Shown here: positions 31,209 through 40,286 of the stretch, piece after piece
Layout of the letters: each line of letters opens with the position of its first letter
Numbering within the stretch: position 1 is the first letter of the stretch
Source: Paracnuella aquatica
GTDB lineage: Bacteria > Bacteroidota > Bacteroidia > Chitinophagales > Chitinophagaceae
NCBI RefSeq assembly: GCF_003332885.2
Contig: NZ_QOWJ01000006.1
Location: 1 to 64,000 of the forward strand
Direction of reading: 5' to 3'
Length of the DNA: 64,000 nt
The notes under the pieces: model-generated
What the model saw: the letters and a program-made list of their open reading frames with translations, nothing else
Told to the model about the DNA's origin: nothing
Databases searched by the model: none
Program-made: the position numbers and the translations under genes

Positions 31209-31793
31209 CTATTGCCTGGTATAAGCTGCGCTCAGGTCGGCTACATTCCGGGCTTTTGCTGCAGTCAGCGCTTTGTCCGAGATCTGCCGCAGCAGGTCAT
31301 ATTTTTTCCCGTTCCATCGCCACACGGGGTAGCTAAATCCGGGACCACCAATCACCAGGTCGGGATAGCCTTTGTTGGTTGTGGGGAGCACATCGGGTGC
31401 CGTGCCCGGAAAACCCAGGTTGCTTTCATATTGGCCTGCAGCATTTTTAATAAACAACACTACCGATGAACCCGTATGCCCCGATGTAAACGAGTTGCCA
31501 TACACCACGAACAGTTCTTCAATGCCATCCCGGTTCAAATCCGTGGGCAATACCTCCGCGGTAAACGGAAATTCCTTTGCATCGGCACCGGCTATAAATT
31601 GTTTACGGTCTGGCGCAACCGAAAAACCTAGTTGCTTAAAAATGCTTTCTTTATCGGCCGCGGTGAGTTTGGTGGTAACGCCTTTAAACAGGAGTTGCAC
31701 ACCGGCACTGTTGACTGTATGGGCAACAGTTTGTTGTGCACCAAGCGGCAACACATTCAAAAGCGACAAAAGTAAAACGACTGTTGGCTTCAT
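31209..31793 (-). CDS. Secreted protein with a VCBS/FG-GAP-like calcium motif
   Basis: The 194-residue product starts with a signal peptide (MKPTVVLLLSLLNVLPLGAQ). A segment near residue 83 reads DLNRDGIEELFVVYGNS, which matches the Asp-rich calcium loop of FG-GAP/VCBS repeats (DxNxDGxxDL). The remaining sequence has strand-like YPDLVIGGPGFSYPVWRWNG. A carbohydrate- or protein-binding role is inference. It runs leftward with a 150-base gap to the 194-residue lipoprotein gene. Confidence 0.72.
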   Translation of the reverse strand: MKPTVVLLLSLLNVLPLGAQQTVAHTVNSAGVQLLFKGVTTKLTAADKESIFKQLGFSVAPDRKQFIAGADAKEFPFTAEVLPTDLNRDGIEELFVVYGNSFTSGHTGSSVVLFIKNAAGQYESNLGFPGTAPDVLPTTNKGYPDLVIGGPGFSYPVWRWNGKKYDLLRQISDKALTAAKARNVADLSAAYTRQ

Positions 31794-32183
31794 GCTGTTG
31801 GTTTTGGCTAAAAAATAAAAAAGATGCGCTGCGGAAACAAGCAGATGTGCAACGACAAGTGACTTTACGCAGCCAAAATTTTTCGGACATCAAAACGAAT
31901 TACCTGCTGCCGTTTGTGCATTATTCATGGTATGCAACAGATTTTAATTTCAATGAAACACGATATTCTTTGTTGCAGCTTTTACACAAAAAATGCAGCA
32001 ACATTGAACGGTTGTGTCCTGTTTAAACAAGCTAAACAGAGCCGTTTGCACGTTGAAAATTTCCCCGATCAGTAGTTTTGGCACACATTTTTTATACACA
32101 CCAAACAAAAGGTGTGGCGTGCAATAGTGCCCTGCATGTGCAGGGTGCAGCTTGCTTTAAACCACGCTTCAAAATCAGTCATT
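31794..32183. other. Gap with the promoter of the DUF6799-like lipoprotein gene
   Basis: About 390 bases between divergent genes. A good promoter lies at 32053-32080 (listed). The rest is AT-rich. Nothing else is recognised. Confidence 0.55.
32053..32080 (+). promoter_or_regulatory. Promoter of the repeat lipoprotein gene
   Basis: TTG at 32053-32055, 17 bases, then TAGTTTTG at 32073-32080: an exact TAnnTTTG match with allowed spacing. The transcript would start about 95 bases before ATG 32184, giving a moderate leader. Confidence 0.55.
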
Positions 32184-32675
32184 ATGAAAAAGATATTTGC
32201 ATTGGCATTTGCTGCCGTTTCCCTTGTCGCCTGCAACGACGGCGAAAACGCAACTGTAAGCACCGAAACTACAACGGTGCCCGAAACAACTACCATGGAT
32301 ACAATGGGCGCTGCTGCCACGACATCGGACAGCTATGCTTATGCCCCCAGCGAAGGTGACGTTACCCGCCGCGGCGATGACGTAATGGTGTACCGCAACG
32401 GTGCATGGGTAGAAGCTGATAACGATGTGCGTCTTGATGATGGTGTAGTGGTATATCGCGATGGCCGTGTAACCCGCGATGGCAATGAAGTAGTGCTGGA
32501 AGACGGTGAAGTAGTATCGAAAACCGGTCGCTTTTTCGACCGTGCCGGTAACGCTATTGAAAACGCCTGGGATAAAACCAAATCAGGTGTGAAGAAAGCC
32601 GGTAAAGAAGTAGGCGATGCTGCCCGTAAAGCAGGCGACAAAATTGAAAATGCTGTCGATAACGACAGAGAGTAA
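32184..32675 (+). CDS. Lipoprotein with internal repeats and a LEA-like tail
   Basis: The 163-residue product has a lipobox (MKKIFALAFAAVSLVACND), a Thr-rich linker, and then a repetitive region: VMVYRNGAWVEADNDVRLDD, GVVVYRDGRVTRDGNEVVLE, DGEVVSKTGRFFDRAGN. This resembles the DUF6799 type (recalled). The C-terminal 35 residues (AWDKTKSGVKKAGKEVGDAA and then RKAGDKIENAVDNDRE) form a charged amphipathic stretch like LEA/CsbD-type stress proteins. The joining of an anchored repeat domain to such a tail suggests envelope stress protection; that is inference. Confidence 0.78.
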   Translation: MKKIFALAFAAVSLVACNDGENATVSTETTTVPETTTMDTMGAAATTSDSYAYAPSEGDVTRRGDDVMVYRNGAWVEADNDVRLDDGVVVYRDGRVTRDGNEVVLEDGEVVSKTGRFFDRAGNAIENAWDKTKSGVKKAGKEVGDAARKAGDKIENAVDNDRE

Positions 32676-32697
32676 CCCGTTTATTTTTTGTTGGAAC

Positions 32698-32734
32698 ATC
32701 CCTGTCTGCGCCATGCGGACAGGGATATTTTTTT
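32698..32734 (+). terminator. Terminator after the lipoprotein gene
   Basis: ATCCCTGTCTGCG pairs with CGGACAGGGAT and a T run (TATTTTTTTTCC-like) follows. It serves the rightward gene. Confidence 0.8.
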
Positions 32735-32749
32735 CCTGTTCCAAATAGA

Positions 32750-32776
32750 AAAGAGCAACCGAAGTTGCTCTTTAAG
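32750..32776 (-). terminator. Terminator after the membrane protein gene at 32817
   Basis: AGAGCAAC and GTTGCTCT pair across CGAA; on the minus strand the exit is TTTTCT. It lies about 40 bases past the stop at 32817. Confidence 0.7.
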
Positions 32777-32816
32777 TTGGTTTGTTTCGGTTGCGGGAAA
32801 ATGGTTTTAGCTCGAA

Positions 32817-33242
32817 TTAACGCAATGCAGGTGTTTGCTTTGCGTAAGATCGTTTGCCCAATAAAAAAAGGGTGAGTGCAATGGCAAAAAACAGCGACTC
32901 GATGGTGAGCCATTTGGTGCCAAATGCACCGAGGCTGCCTTCGTTGAAAATGGTAATGATGCGCGACACGGCATAAAGTCCCCACAACAGAGATAGCAGC
33001 GCCAAACCTTCCTGTACATTTTTGCGGATGGTGTATAACAAGGCCAGCACCAATGTAAGCCCCACGCCGCCATATACGCCGCGGATGGAGCTGGCAGCAT
33101 CGTTGTTTTCCAGTGATACCTCAACCATGTCCATTACCGATTGCGGGTTGGCAAAAGCCATCAGGCTTACCGACAGCAGGCTGCAGGCCGACAATAAAAT
33201 AAATCCTTTGGAGAGCATTGGAATAAGGGATGATTTTTTCAT
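32817..33242 (-). CDS. DUF4345-like small membrane protein
   Basis: The 141-residue product has about four hydrophobic segments (MLSKGFILLSACSLLSVSLM; GVYGGVGLTLVLALLYTI; LALLSLLWGLYAVSRII; IESLFFAIALTLFLLG). The motif SSIRGVYGGVGL matches the DUF4345 type. A charged start (MKKSSLIP) and basic end (GKRSYAKQTPALR) flank the helices. Function unknown. It is a single gene with its own terminator; a 14-base perfect inverted repeat lies upstream at 33287-33320. Confidence 0.7.
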   Translation of the reverse strand: MKKSSLIPMLSKGFILLSACSLLSVSLMAFANPQSVMDMVEVSLENNDAASSIRGVYGGVGLTLVLALLYTIRKNVQEGLALLSLLWGLYAVSRIITIFNEGSLGAFGTKWLTIESLFFAIALTLFLLGKRSYAKQTPALR

Positions 33243-33286
33243 AAACAGTTTGTTTTATTTGTTGCACAAAGCTGCTTGGTGCTGCA

Positions 33287-33320
33287 CACAAAAATCTTGG
33301 CGCATACCAAGATTTTTGTG
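33287..33320. repeat. Perfect 14-base inverted repeat
   Basis: CACAAAAATCTTGG at 33287-33300 and its exact reverse complement at 33307-33320 surround a 6-base loop. It is followed by CTTTGG, so the T run of a terminator is short. It may mark the divergent region between the DUF4345-like and next genes. Confidence 0.75.
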
Positions 33321-33473
33321 CTTTGGACCCGCTATGTTGCGGCATGTTACTGCCACGCAATCCAGTACAACCATGGCCATCACACAATACGGCCGTTCAT
33401 CCCAAATTCATGCGGCCGGCCGTGGTGGCGTTGTCAGTAGCTAAAACATATTTCACCCCCCAAAACCAATGTT

Positions 33474-34268
33474 ATGCGGGCCGCAACCAACCCCTTACTG
33501 CTTTTTTCCGTTTTGCTTTTTGGCCTTTTTGCCTGCCAGAACGATCCTGTGCCACCGCCCGAAACACCGTCGGCAAAGACGGTAAAAAAGGTCAGCTGGT
33601 CCGAACAGGACTTTGCTACCTACGAGTACAATACCGCAGGCTTGCTCACCCGGCATGTATCGCAGTGGGCCAATGGCGCCGGCAGCGTTAACCGGCTCAA
33701 CAGCGTGTACACTTATAATGATGCAGGACAGATCACCCGCTGGCAAAATGAAAGCGGCCACGCTACTTTTGTGTATAAAGATGGCAAGTTGGAAAGTTCA
33801 GATCATTTTTTATCCAACGGCCGCAAACTGAGCTCGATGACATACGGCTTTGAAAAGGGCAAGCTGGCGTGGGTAATTGAACACAACGAACTGCGCATGC
33901 CCGATGATGTGTTGCAAACAAAAGTAAGTTATGCCTACCATCCCAATGGAAATGTGCGGCGTATCGATTTTGCTTACCGCCACCAACTGGCTGAGCCGTT
34001 TACCACCAATTTTTCAAAGCTGTTTGAAACCTATGATAACAAGCCCAACCCGGAGCCGGATGGTGTGCTGGGCGTAGTGCTTCCGGGTGTGGTGCTACAC
34101 CGCAACAACCCGCTGAAGGTATCCACACTGCTGCCCAATAATACGGTGGAGGCAACCAGCAGGTTTGAATATACCTACAATGCGGAAGGATTGCCACAGC
34201 AACGCAAACAATACAATGCCACAGGCGGTGTGGAGCAGGCACCCACGCAATCCACGTTTGACTATTAA
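33474..34268 (+). CDS. Lipoprotein with YD/RHS-like repeat segments
   Basis: The 264-residue product has a lipobox (LLLFSVLLFGLFACQNDP). The mature part contains two or three short units of the RHS/YD type: YEYNTAGLLTRHVSQW, YTYNDAGQITRWQNE and YTYNAEGLPQQRKQYN. These are typical of a beta-rich surface protein. There is no full RHS barrel, so no toxin function is claimed. It diverges from the gene at 32817. Confidence 0.72.
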   Translation: MRAATNPLLLFSVLLFGLFACQNDPVPPPETPSAKTVKKVSWSEQDFATYEYNTAGLLTRHVSQWANGAGSVNRLNSVYTYNDAGQITRWQNESGHATFVYKDGKLESSDHFLSNGRKLSSMTYGFEKGKLAWVIEHNELRMPDDVLQTKVSYAYHPNGNVRRIDFAYRHQLAEPFTTNFSKLFETYDNKPNPEPDGVLGVVLPGVVLHRNNPLKVSTLLPNNTVEATSRFEYTYNAEGLPQQRKQYNATGGVEQAPTQSTFDY

Positions 34269-34290
34269 CCGGTTGCGGGTTGCCGTTAGG

Positions 34291-35418
34291 TTAGGCAAAA
34301 TAGTGCGGGCAAAATCTGCTGGTGTTGCCGGTGATCAATCCGTCTGACTCGCGGATGCCAATGCCGGCAGGTTCACCGCCAATAAGCCAGCTGCCAATTA
34401 CGGCTTTGTTGCCGCCAAATTCGGGCAGTGGTGCGTATTGCTGGTAAATAAAACCTTCCTCGCCATAGTCGCCGCCCTGTTGCTCCACCACGGCACCGTT
34501 TTGAATGATGCTAACGTTGGCACCTTCGCGGCTGAACACCGGTTTTTTTGCATAATGCTGCAGGCCGCCGGGCCCGTTGTAGTGGGCCGATAAAATGTAA
34601 GGTGAGTTGGGAAACAATTTATGCAGGTACACCAGCAGCATTTTGTTGGATAAAATGGCTTTATACGGTGGCTCGATCCACAATGTTTTATCCATGTTGT
34701 GGCCCAGGTACGGGCTGAACTCTTCGTTGAACATCCACTCCCACGGGTATAGCTTAAAGATGTTGGGCACCGGCTGGCCCGAGCCGGTCATGAACTCGCC
34801 CAACTCGTTTACACCCAGGTCTTCGATGTGTACAAAATCGTTGGCAAGGCCTGCTTGCAGCGCACAATCCTGCAGGTATTTCACGGTCATAAAATCTTCT
34901 ACATTGTCCTTTACCGACGTAAACCACAACGTGCCCGGTTTCAGGTGCGCAGCACAATCCTGCAGGTGGGCCACCAGTTTTTCATGTATGGAATTGAACT
35001 GGTCGTAAACGGGGTCAAACTCCTGCAGCCAGTACCATTGTATCACCGATGCTTCGAGCAACGAAGTGGGCGTATCAGCATTAAACTCCAGCAGCTTTAT
35101 TTGTCCATTGTTGTACGCCAGGTCGAGCCTTCCGTAAAACGAAGGCTGGTCTTCCTCCCACGACCGTTCAATGAGATCGGCAAAAGCGGCATGTATGTGA
35201 AAATCGGAGTACAATTTATTTGCAATGACATGCTCCACCACCGCCAGGCACATGTCAAAAATTTCGGCGGTGGCTTTTTCCAACGCATCTATTTCATCGG
35301 CCCTGAATGCATAAGCCGCCGTTTCGTTGTAATAGTTATTGAGGTCGTAAAAAAGAAAGCCTTGCTCTTCTACTTTTTGGGTCCAGTTGGGGCGGGGTGT
35401 AATGGCAATGCGTTGCAT
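34291..35418 (-). CDS. Glutathionylspermidine synthase-like ATP-grasp protein
   Basis: The GSP-synthase ATP-grasp fold joins a polyamine or amine to a peptide or amino acid in an ATP-driven step; in E. coli the relatives YgiC/YjfC have no proven glutathionylspermidine activity. The 375-residue product begins with RIAITPRPNWTQKVEEQGF and carries SFYGRLDLAYNNGQIKLLEF with the NADTPT segment (ATP-grasp core) and the C-terminal GGEPAGIGIRESDGLITG. It is preceded 100 bases upstream by a small lipoprotein gene (35518), echoing the ygiBC pair of enteric bacteria. The substrate is unknown. Confidence 0.88.
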   Translation of the reverse strand: MQRIAITPRPNWTQKVEEQGFLFYDLNNYYNETAAYAFRADEIDALEKATAEIFDMCLAVVEHVIANKLYSDFHIHAAFADLIERSWEEDQPSFYGRLDLAYNNGQIKLLEFNADTPTSLLEASVIQWYWLQEFDPVYDQFNSIHEKLVAHLQDCAAHLKPGTLWFTSVKDNVEDFMTVKYLQDCALQAGLANDFVHIEDLGVNELGEFMTGSGQPVPNIFKLYPWEWMFNEEFSPYLGHNMDKTLWIEPPYKAILSNKMLLVYLHKLFPNSPYILSAHYNGPGGLQHYAKKPVFSREGANVSIIQNGAVVEQQGGDYGEEGFIYQQYAPLPEFGGNKAVIGSWLIGGEPAGIGIRESDGLITGNTSRFCPHYFA

Positions 35419-35517
35419 AAAGGGGAGCAGCGCAAAGCCTGTTGGCCATGCGCTTTTTTTTATAAAAAATAGATTGCTGTTGGTAAACTGCGATGCACCT
35501 GAAATGCGGGCAGGCGC

Positions 35518-35820
35518 TTATCCCGAAACGGTGCGGGAAGAAGAACCAAAACCACCGGTGCGTATTTTGGTGGGTGTAAATCCGGGCCGGCTGATTTGTG
35601 CAGCAGTGGCGCCGTTGTAGGATGCCGGGCTGATGCGCCCCAGCAGCAGGGGATACCAAAAGCCGCCGTAGTGGCGGTATTGCTGGCCGTTGAGGGTAGT
35701 GTCGCGGGTACGGCCGCCTTCATCGCCTACAATCCAGTCGTCTTGTTTTTCCTTGCCGCCGCAACTGCTGATGGCAGCAGCCAGCACACTACACAGCACA
35801 ATACTTTTTGACTTTTTCAT
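35518..35820 (-). CDS. Small lipoprotein next to GSP-synthase-like gene
   Basis: The 100-residue product has a lipobox (MKKSKSIVLCSVLAAAISSC). The mature part is short and Gly/Tyr-rich (GGKEKQDDWIVGDEGGRTRD, then YRHYGGFWYPLLLGRISP, then GFGSSSRTVSG). It belongs upstream of the GSP-synthase-like gene in the same direction, 100 bases apart, so they are probably co-transcribed. In E. coli the adjacent lipoprotein is YgiB. Any functional link is inference. Confidence 0.75.
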   Translation of the reverse strand: MKKSKSIVLCSVLAAAISSCGGKEKQDDWIVGDEGGRTRDTTLNGQQYRHYGGFWYPLLLGRISPASYNGATAAQISRPGFTPTKIRTGGFGSSSRTVSG

Positions 35821-35996
35821 TTCGGCTACAATTTACGATAGGTCGTTTTTATCATTGGTTACACAAGAATTGTACAACTTCCAATACTGGTTTGAAAACC
35901 ATTTTGATACCTGACGCCTTTTTACAAAGATAAGCATGACACTATCCGATTTTTTTGAAGCTTATTGATAAAGTTGTTCGAATGAAACATACTTTG

Positions 35997-36052
35997 AAAC
36001 ATAAAGGCCATACTTCATCTGCGCATGAGACAAAGTATGGCCTTTATGTTTT
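35997..36052. terminator. Bidirectional hairpin terminator
   Basis: AAACATAAAGGCCATACTT at 35997-36015 is the exact reverse complement of 36033-36051, with an A run before and T run after. It lies about 40 bases downstream of the leftward gene at 36090. Confidence 0.85.
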
Positions 36053-36089
36053 TGCCTTTTTCGTTTAAAGGCCTCGCGTTTAATTTAAG

Positions 36090-36644
36090 TTAGGCGCCAG
36101 CTAAAGCTGCAACCACAATAACCAAGGCAGCGGTACCTAATACACCCAAAACCGTTCCTACGACACTACGTTTTTTCTGAGGTGTCAATTCAGAACTTTC
36201 GTTAGTTATAGGCTTATTTTGTTCGTTATTTACAAAAGCTCTGATTTTGAAATTGGCAGAGTCCTTTGGTTCATACATTCTTATATTCTTATAAGAAGCG
36301 GGGTAGCCGTTAACTGTAATATTTACCGTCGTTTTTACTGACGTTCCTTCGGTTGATGTAGTAAAATAAGGCTGAACAATCAAATCACATTTGAATTGCT
36401 CAATAAAGTCACCCATAATGTTTTCTTTGGCTTGTGCTACAGTCACATTTACATAAGTGCGGGCAAGCTTTTGTTTTTCCTTTGCAACTTCAAGATCTGT
36501 AACGAGAGGCCGTTGGATTATTCCTTGTTTTGAGATGAACATGTAGTCATAATCGGCGGTTTTCGATCTATTAACTGTTGCACAAGAAGTCAACGCAACC
36601 GAGAAAATGACAAAGATGAGGATACTTAAAATTGATTTTTTCAT
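36090..36644 (-). CDS. AT-rich lipoprotein of unknown function
   Basis: The 184-residue product has a lipobox (MKKSILSILIFVIFSVALTSC) and a C-terminal hydrophobic helix (SVVGTVLGVLGTAALVIVVA). The middle has a beta-like pattern (YVNVTVAQAKENIMGDFIEQ; VKTTVNITVNGYPASYKNIR). Codon use is AT-rich compared with its neighbours, which suggests recent acquisition. Nothing in it is recognised. ATG 36644 starts the signal peptide. Confidence 0.68.
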   Translation of the reverse strand: MKKSILSILIFVIFSVALTSCATVNRSKTADYDYMFISKQGIIQRPLVTDLEVAKEKQKLARTYVNVTVAQAKENIMGDFIEQFKCDLIVQPYFTTSTEGTSVKTTVNITVNGYPASYKNIRMYEPKDSANFKIRAFVNNEQNKPITNESSELTPQKKRSVVGTVLGVLGTAALVIVVAALAGA

Positions 36645-36784
36645 TGCAGAGCTAGTTTTAGTGGATTGCAAAGCTATGTTTATGTTATTACCTTCGTTTA
36701 TGTTAGCTATGTTTTTTAGGGATGAGCAGTGTTTTCACTTACCTCGCCGTTTTTAGCAGAAAAAGTCCTTTTATCTCGATTTCG

Positions 36785-36792
36785 TACCTTTT
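36785..36792 (+). promoter_or_regulatory. Possible -7 element of the S9 peptidase promoter
   Basis: TACCTTTT lies 42 bases before the ATG and fits TAnnTTTG with one change. No TTG lies at normal spacing. Confidence 0.28.
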
Positions 36793-36833
36793 GCCCGCAA
36801 CACATGATTTAAATACAGAAAAGCTCACCCGCA

Positions 36834-39272
36834 ATGAAATTGAAACCAATCGTTTGGTGCCTTGCCGGCCTGTTGATTTTGTCCGGCCCGCTGCAGGCAC
36901 AAACCGCAGCCACCTATCAAACACCACCAAAAGACATTACCGACCTGCTGCTGGCCAAGCCTACACCTACCGTTAGCGTGGATGGCAAGGCCGAGTGGAT
37001 GCTGCTGAGCGAACGGGCCTCGTACCCCGATGTGGAAGAGCTGGGCCAGCCCGAACTGCGCCTTGCAGGCCTGCGCCTCAACCCCGAAAACTTTTCGCCG
37101 AGCCGCCAGAATTTCATCAACAATTTCCGCATCAAAAACATAAAGACCGGTAAGGAAATGCCGGTTGCCGGCCTGCCCGCTGGCCTCCGGGCCACCTCCG
37201 TTTCGTGGAGCCCCGGCGAAAAAAAGATTGCCTTTTTGCAAAACAATCCTACACGCGTTGACCTGTATGTGATTGATGTGGCTACGCAAAAAGCTACCCG
37301 CATCAGCAAGAGTGCGGTGAACGCCACACTGGGCGCTGCATACCAATGGGTAGATGATGCTACGGTGTTGTATAAAGCAGCTACGCAACCGGCCACTGCG
37401 GCACCCAAGCGATCGCTTACACCCAAAAGGCCTGCCGTGCAGGAAGCACTGGGCAAAGCCGCACCCAGCCCCACTTACCAGGATCTGATCAAATCGCCGT
37501 ACGACGAAGACCTGTTCCAGTTTTATGCTACGTCGCAATTGGTGCAAAATAGGAATGACGTGGAAACAAAACTGGGCACGCCGGCCATTTACACAACCGT
37601 ATCCCTATCGCCGGATAAAAAATACCTGCTGACCCGCACCCTCAACAAGCCGTTTTCTTACCTCGTTACGGCCAACGGTTTTCCTTCCAGCATCCGCATT
37701 TTAGATGCATCGGGCAAGGTGGTAAAACAACTGTTTGAGCTGCCCTCGGCCGAAGGCACGCCCAGCGGTTACGACAACACGCAAAACCTGCCCCGCGGCT
37801 TTGACTGGCGCGACGATGAAGCGGCCACGCTGGTATGGGCGCATCCGCTGGATAGCGGCCTTATCAAAAAAGAAGTGCCGCACCACGATGCCGTATATGC
37901 ACTTGCGGCACCATTTAGCGGGCAGCCAAAAGAAATATTCCGCACCGCCATGCGCTACCGCGGCGTGCAATGGGGCAATGCCGAACTGGCGTTGGTAATG
38001 GAAGGCCTGCGCTCCAAACAGGTATCCCGCACCAGCCTGTTCAACCCCGCTACTGGCAAGTTGGAAACCTTGTATGACCTGAGCCAGAACGATGCGTATA
38101 ACAACCCCGGCACACCCGTTACACGTAAAAACAATTTTGGCCGCCAGGTGATTTTTACCGTTGATGGCGGCAGCAGCCTGCTGATGAACAACACCACTGG
38201 TGCATCGCCTAAAGGCGACCTGCCGTTTTTGGCAAAATATAACCTGGCCGCTAAAAAAAGCGAAGTGATCTGGCGCAGCAACGAAGGCGTGTATGAGTAT
38301 GTAGTGGATGTAATTGATGCCGATAAACTGGTGCTGCTAACCCGCCGCGAATCGCAAAAAGATGTGCCCAATTATTACATCAAAAACCTGGTGCGGCGAA
38401 TTGCTGACCAGCCGGTTACTGCATTTGCAAACCCTTATCCGCAAATGGAAGGCGTGAGCATGCAAAAGATCTTTTACAAGCGTGCCGATGGTGTGGACCT
38501 GACCGGCAATTTGTATTTACCCAAAGGGTACAACAAGGAAAAAGACGGGCCGCTGCCAACAGTGATCTGGGCTTATCCACGTGAGTTCAACTCGGCTGAT
38601 GATGCAGCGCAGGTGCGTGGTTCGCAATCGAGGTTTACCACCATTGCTGCTGGCTCGCCGATCTTTTATGTAACACAAGGTTACGCTGTGCTCGATGCGG
38701 CTGAAATGCCAATTGTAGCAGCGCAAGGCAAAAAACCCAACGATAACTTTATCGCTCAATTGGAGCTCAATGCCCGTGCAGCCATCAACAAGCTGGCCGA
38801 AATGGGTGTGGGCGACACGGCCCGCATGGCAGTGGGCGGCCATAGCTATGGCGCTTTTATGACGGCCAACCTGCTGGCGCATACCAGCCTGTTTAAAGCC
38901 GGCATTGCCCGCAGCGGCGCATACAATCGTACGCTGACGCCGTTTGGTTTTCAAAACGAAGACCGCACCTACTGGCAGGCGCCGCAGCTATACTACGAGA
39001 TGAGCCCGTTTAGCTACGCTAACAAAATTAAAACGCCGCTGCTGCTGATCCATGGCGAGGCCGACGACAACACCGGTACTTACCCCATCAACAGCGAACG
39101 ACTGTTCAACGCCGTAAAAGGCCATGGCGGCACGGTGCGCCTGGTGATGCTGCCTTACGAGGCGCATGGCTACCGCGGCAAGGAAAACCTGCTGCATGTG
39201 TTATGGGAGCAGTTTCAATGGCTGGAGCGATACGTGAAAGGCGCGAAGACTACTACGGCAAAAGCGATGTAG
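36834..39272 (+). CDS. Secreted S9-family serine peptidase (prolyl oligopeptidase type)
   Basis: The 812-residue product has a signal peptide (MKLKPIVWCLAGLLILSGPL), a long N-terminal propeller-like region, and a C-terminal alpha/beta hydrolase domain. The catalytic triad is visible: Ser in GGHSYGAFMTANL (about residue 669), Asp in LLIHGEADDNTGTYP (about 743) and His in LPYEAHGYRG (about 777). This layout fits the S9 glutamyl/prolyl-type peptidases of Bacteroidota, acting in the periplasm. It stands alone and ends in a strong terminator. Confidence 0.92.
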   Translation: MKLKPIVWCLAGLLILSGPLQAQTAATYQTPPKDITDLLLAKPTPTVSVDGKAEWMLLSERASYPDVEELGQPELRLAGLRLNPENFSPSRQNFINNFRIKNIKTGKEMPVAGLPAGLRATSVSWSPGEKKIAFLQNNPTRVDLYVIDVATQKATRISKSAVNATLGAAYQWVDDATVLYKAATQPATAAPKRSLTPKRPAVQEALGKAAPSPTYQDLIKSPYDEDLFQFYATSQLVQNRNDVETKLGTPAIYTTVSLSPDKKYLLTRTLNKPFSYLVTANGFPSSIRILDASGKVVKQLFELPSAEGTPSGYDNTQNLPRGFDWRDDEAATLVWAHPLDSGLIKKEVPHHDAVYALAAPFSGQPKEIFRTAMRYRGVQWGNAELALVMEGLRSKQVSRTSLFNPATGKLETLYDLSQNDAYNNPGTPVTRKNNFGRQVIFTVDGGSSLLMNNTTGASPKGDLPFLAKYNLAAKKSEVIWRSNEGVYEYVVDVIDADKLVLLTRRESQKDVPNYYIKNLVRRIADQPVTAFANPYPQMEGVSMQKIFYKRADGVDLTGNLYLPKGYNKEKDGPLPTVIWAYPREFNSADDAAQVRGSQSRFTTIAAGSPIFYVTQGYAVLDAAEMPIVAAQGKKPNDNFIAQLELNARAAINKLAEMGVGDTARMAVGGHSYGAFMTANLLAHTSLFKAGIARSGAYNRTLTPFGFQNEDRTYWQAPQLYYEMSPFSYANKIKTPLLLIHGEADDNTGTYPINSERLFNAVKGHGGTVRLVMLPYEAHGYRGKENLLHVLWEQFQWLERYVKGAKTTTAKAM

Positions 39273-39286
39273 TTGGGTATATCAAT

Positions 39287-39326
39287 AACAAAAGAAGCCG
39301 CATCGAGGGATGCGGCTTCTTTTGTT
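39287..39326 (+). terminator. Terminator after the S9 peptidase gene
   Basis: AACAAAAGAAGCCGCATC at 39287-39304 is the exact reverse complement of 39309-39326, with a 4-base loop and an AT-rich right exit. Confidence 0.85.
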
Positions 39327-39398
39327 TATTGGCTATTGCAAGCTTCATTAAATTTCAGCTTTTGCCAGCATTCGTATAGAGTCGAAAACTGCAGCAGG

Positions 39399-40286
39399 CT
39401 ATACCCGCTGAATCCACAAACTTCCGGGCCTGCCTTTAAAAAACAGGGGAACTTTTTCCTGCAATGCTGCGCTGTATTCCTGTTGTATAAAATCAGCGAA
39501 GAAGATTATTTTAAAAGCATTGTTGAACAAAAGAAAATTGTGCACGCAGTACAGTTCATTCCAGTTAAGCCGGTGTTCAAAAAGCCATTCTTCCGGGTAT
39601 TCAAACGGGTAGAAGATGTCGTGAATATGAACAATTACTCCCTTGTTTAAAACGGGCAGAATTTCTGTCATTAAATAATTAACGTCACTACCGGTTTTAG
39701 ACACATGCGAATTGTCAATAAGTAAAATGTCGTTGGCTTCTAATTGTTGAAAAGTTTCTGGCGGCACATGCTGTACAATGTCTTTGATGATCGTTGTGTT
39801 CTTATAGTCATCTTTTTTCAAAAGCCCGGTTAGCCGATCTTGTGGATTGGGTTCTATAAAAGTCAGGTCGATCGGGTAATCTAAAAATTCATCTTTTGTG
39901 TCCAAAATCAGCGCAGAAGAAAAGCCGGAACCAACCTCGATAATCCTGTGCGGCCGGAAGGCATTGAGCATACCAAACAACACCCATCCATCGGCATGTT
40001 CATAGGTCTTATTGTTGTAGTAGTACCGGTATTGTTGCGTCTTATTATCTGAGAATGGAATCTTCTGACTGTGTGCTACAATCTGGTCTAAAACGTTTTC
40101 CTGGCCTGCTGTATTCAAATCGATTCCCGGAAGCTTTTTACCTTTTTTCCAAATAGTATCCTTCCTGGCTGATAGATCGGCCAGGTCTACAACTGGCGAA
40201 TAATAATGACCCGGCCGCTGTGCGCAGTTTTCCCGGTAGAAATATGCGTACCGCAAATAGGGAATCTTACTCAGAATGCTTTTCAT
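39399..40286 (-). CDS. Class I SAM-dependent methyltransferase-like protein
   Basis: The 295-residue product has the SAM-binding motif HRIIEVGSGFSSALILDTKD and the acidic NDILLIDNSHVSK, as in small-molecule or glycan methyltransferases. The rest is rich in Tyr and Phe. The gene has more AT-rich codons than its neighbours. A link to surface polysaccharide modification is common for this type but not shown here. Confidence 0.78.
   Translation of the reverse strand: MKSILSKIPYLRYAYFYRENCAQRPGHYYSPVVDLADLSARKDTIWKKGKKLPGIDLNTAGQENVLDQIVAHSQKIPFSDNKTQQYRYYYNNKTYEHADGWVLFGMLNAFRPHRIIEVGSGFSSALILDTKDEFLDYPIDLTFIEPNPQDRLTGLLKKDDYKNTTIIKDIVQHVPPETFQQLEANDILLIDNSHVSKTGSDVNYLMTEILPVLNKGVIVHIHDIFYPFEYPEEWLFEHRLNWNELYCVHNFLLFNNAFKIIFFADFIQQEYSAALQEKVPLFFKGRPGSLWIQRV

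Noticed and set aside
33474-34268. RHS toxin
   Set aside because: Only two or three YD-like units occur in a 264-residue lipoprotein with no toxin C-terminus or immunity gene.
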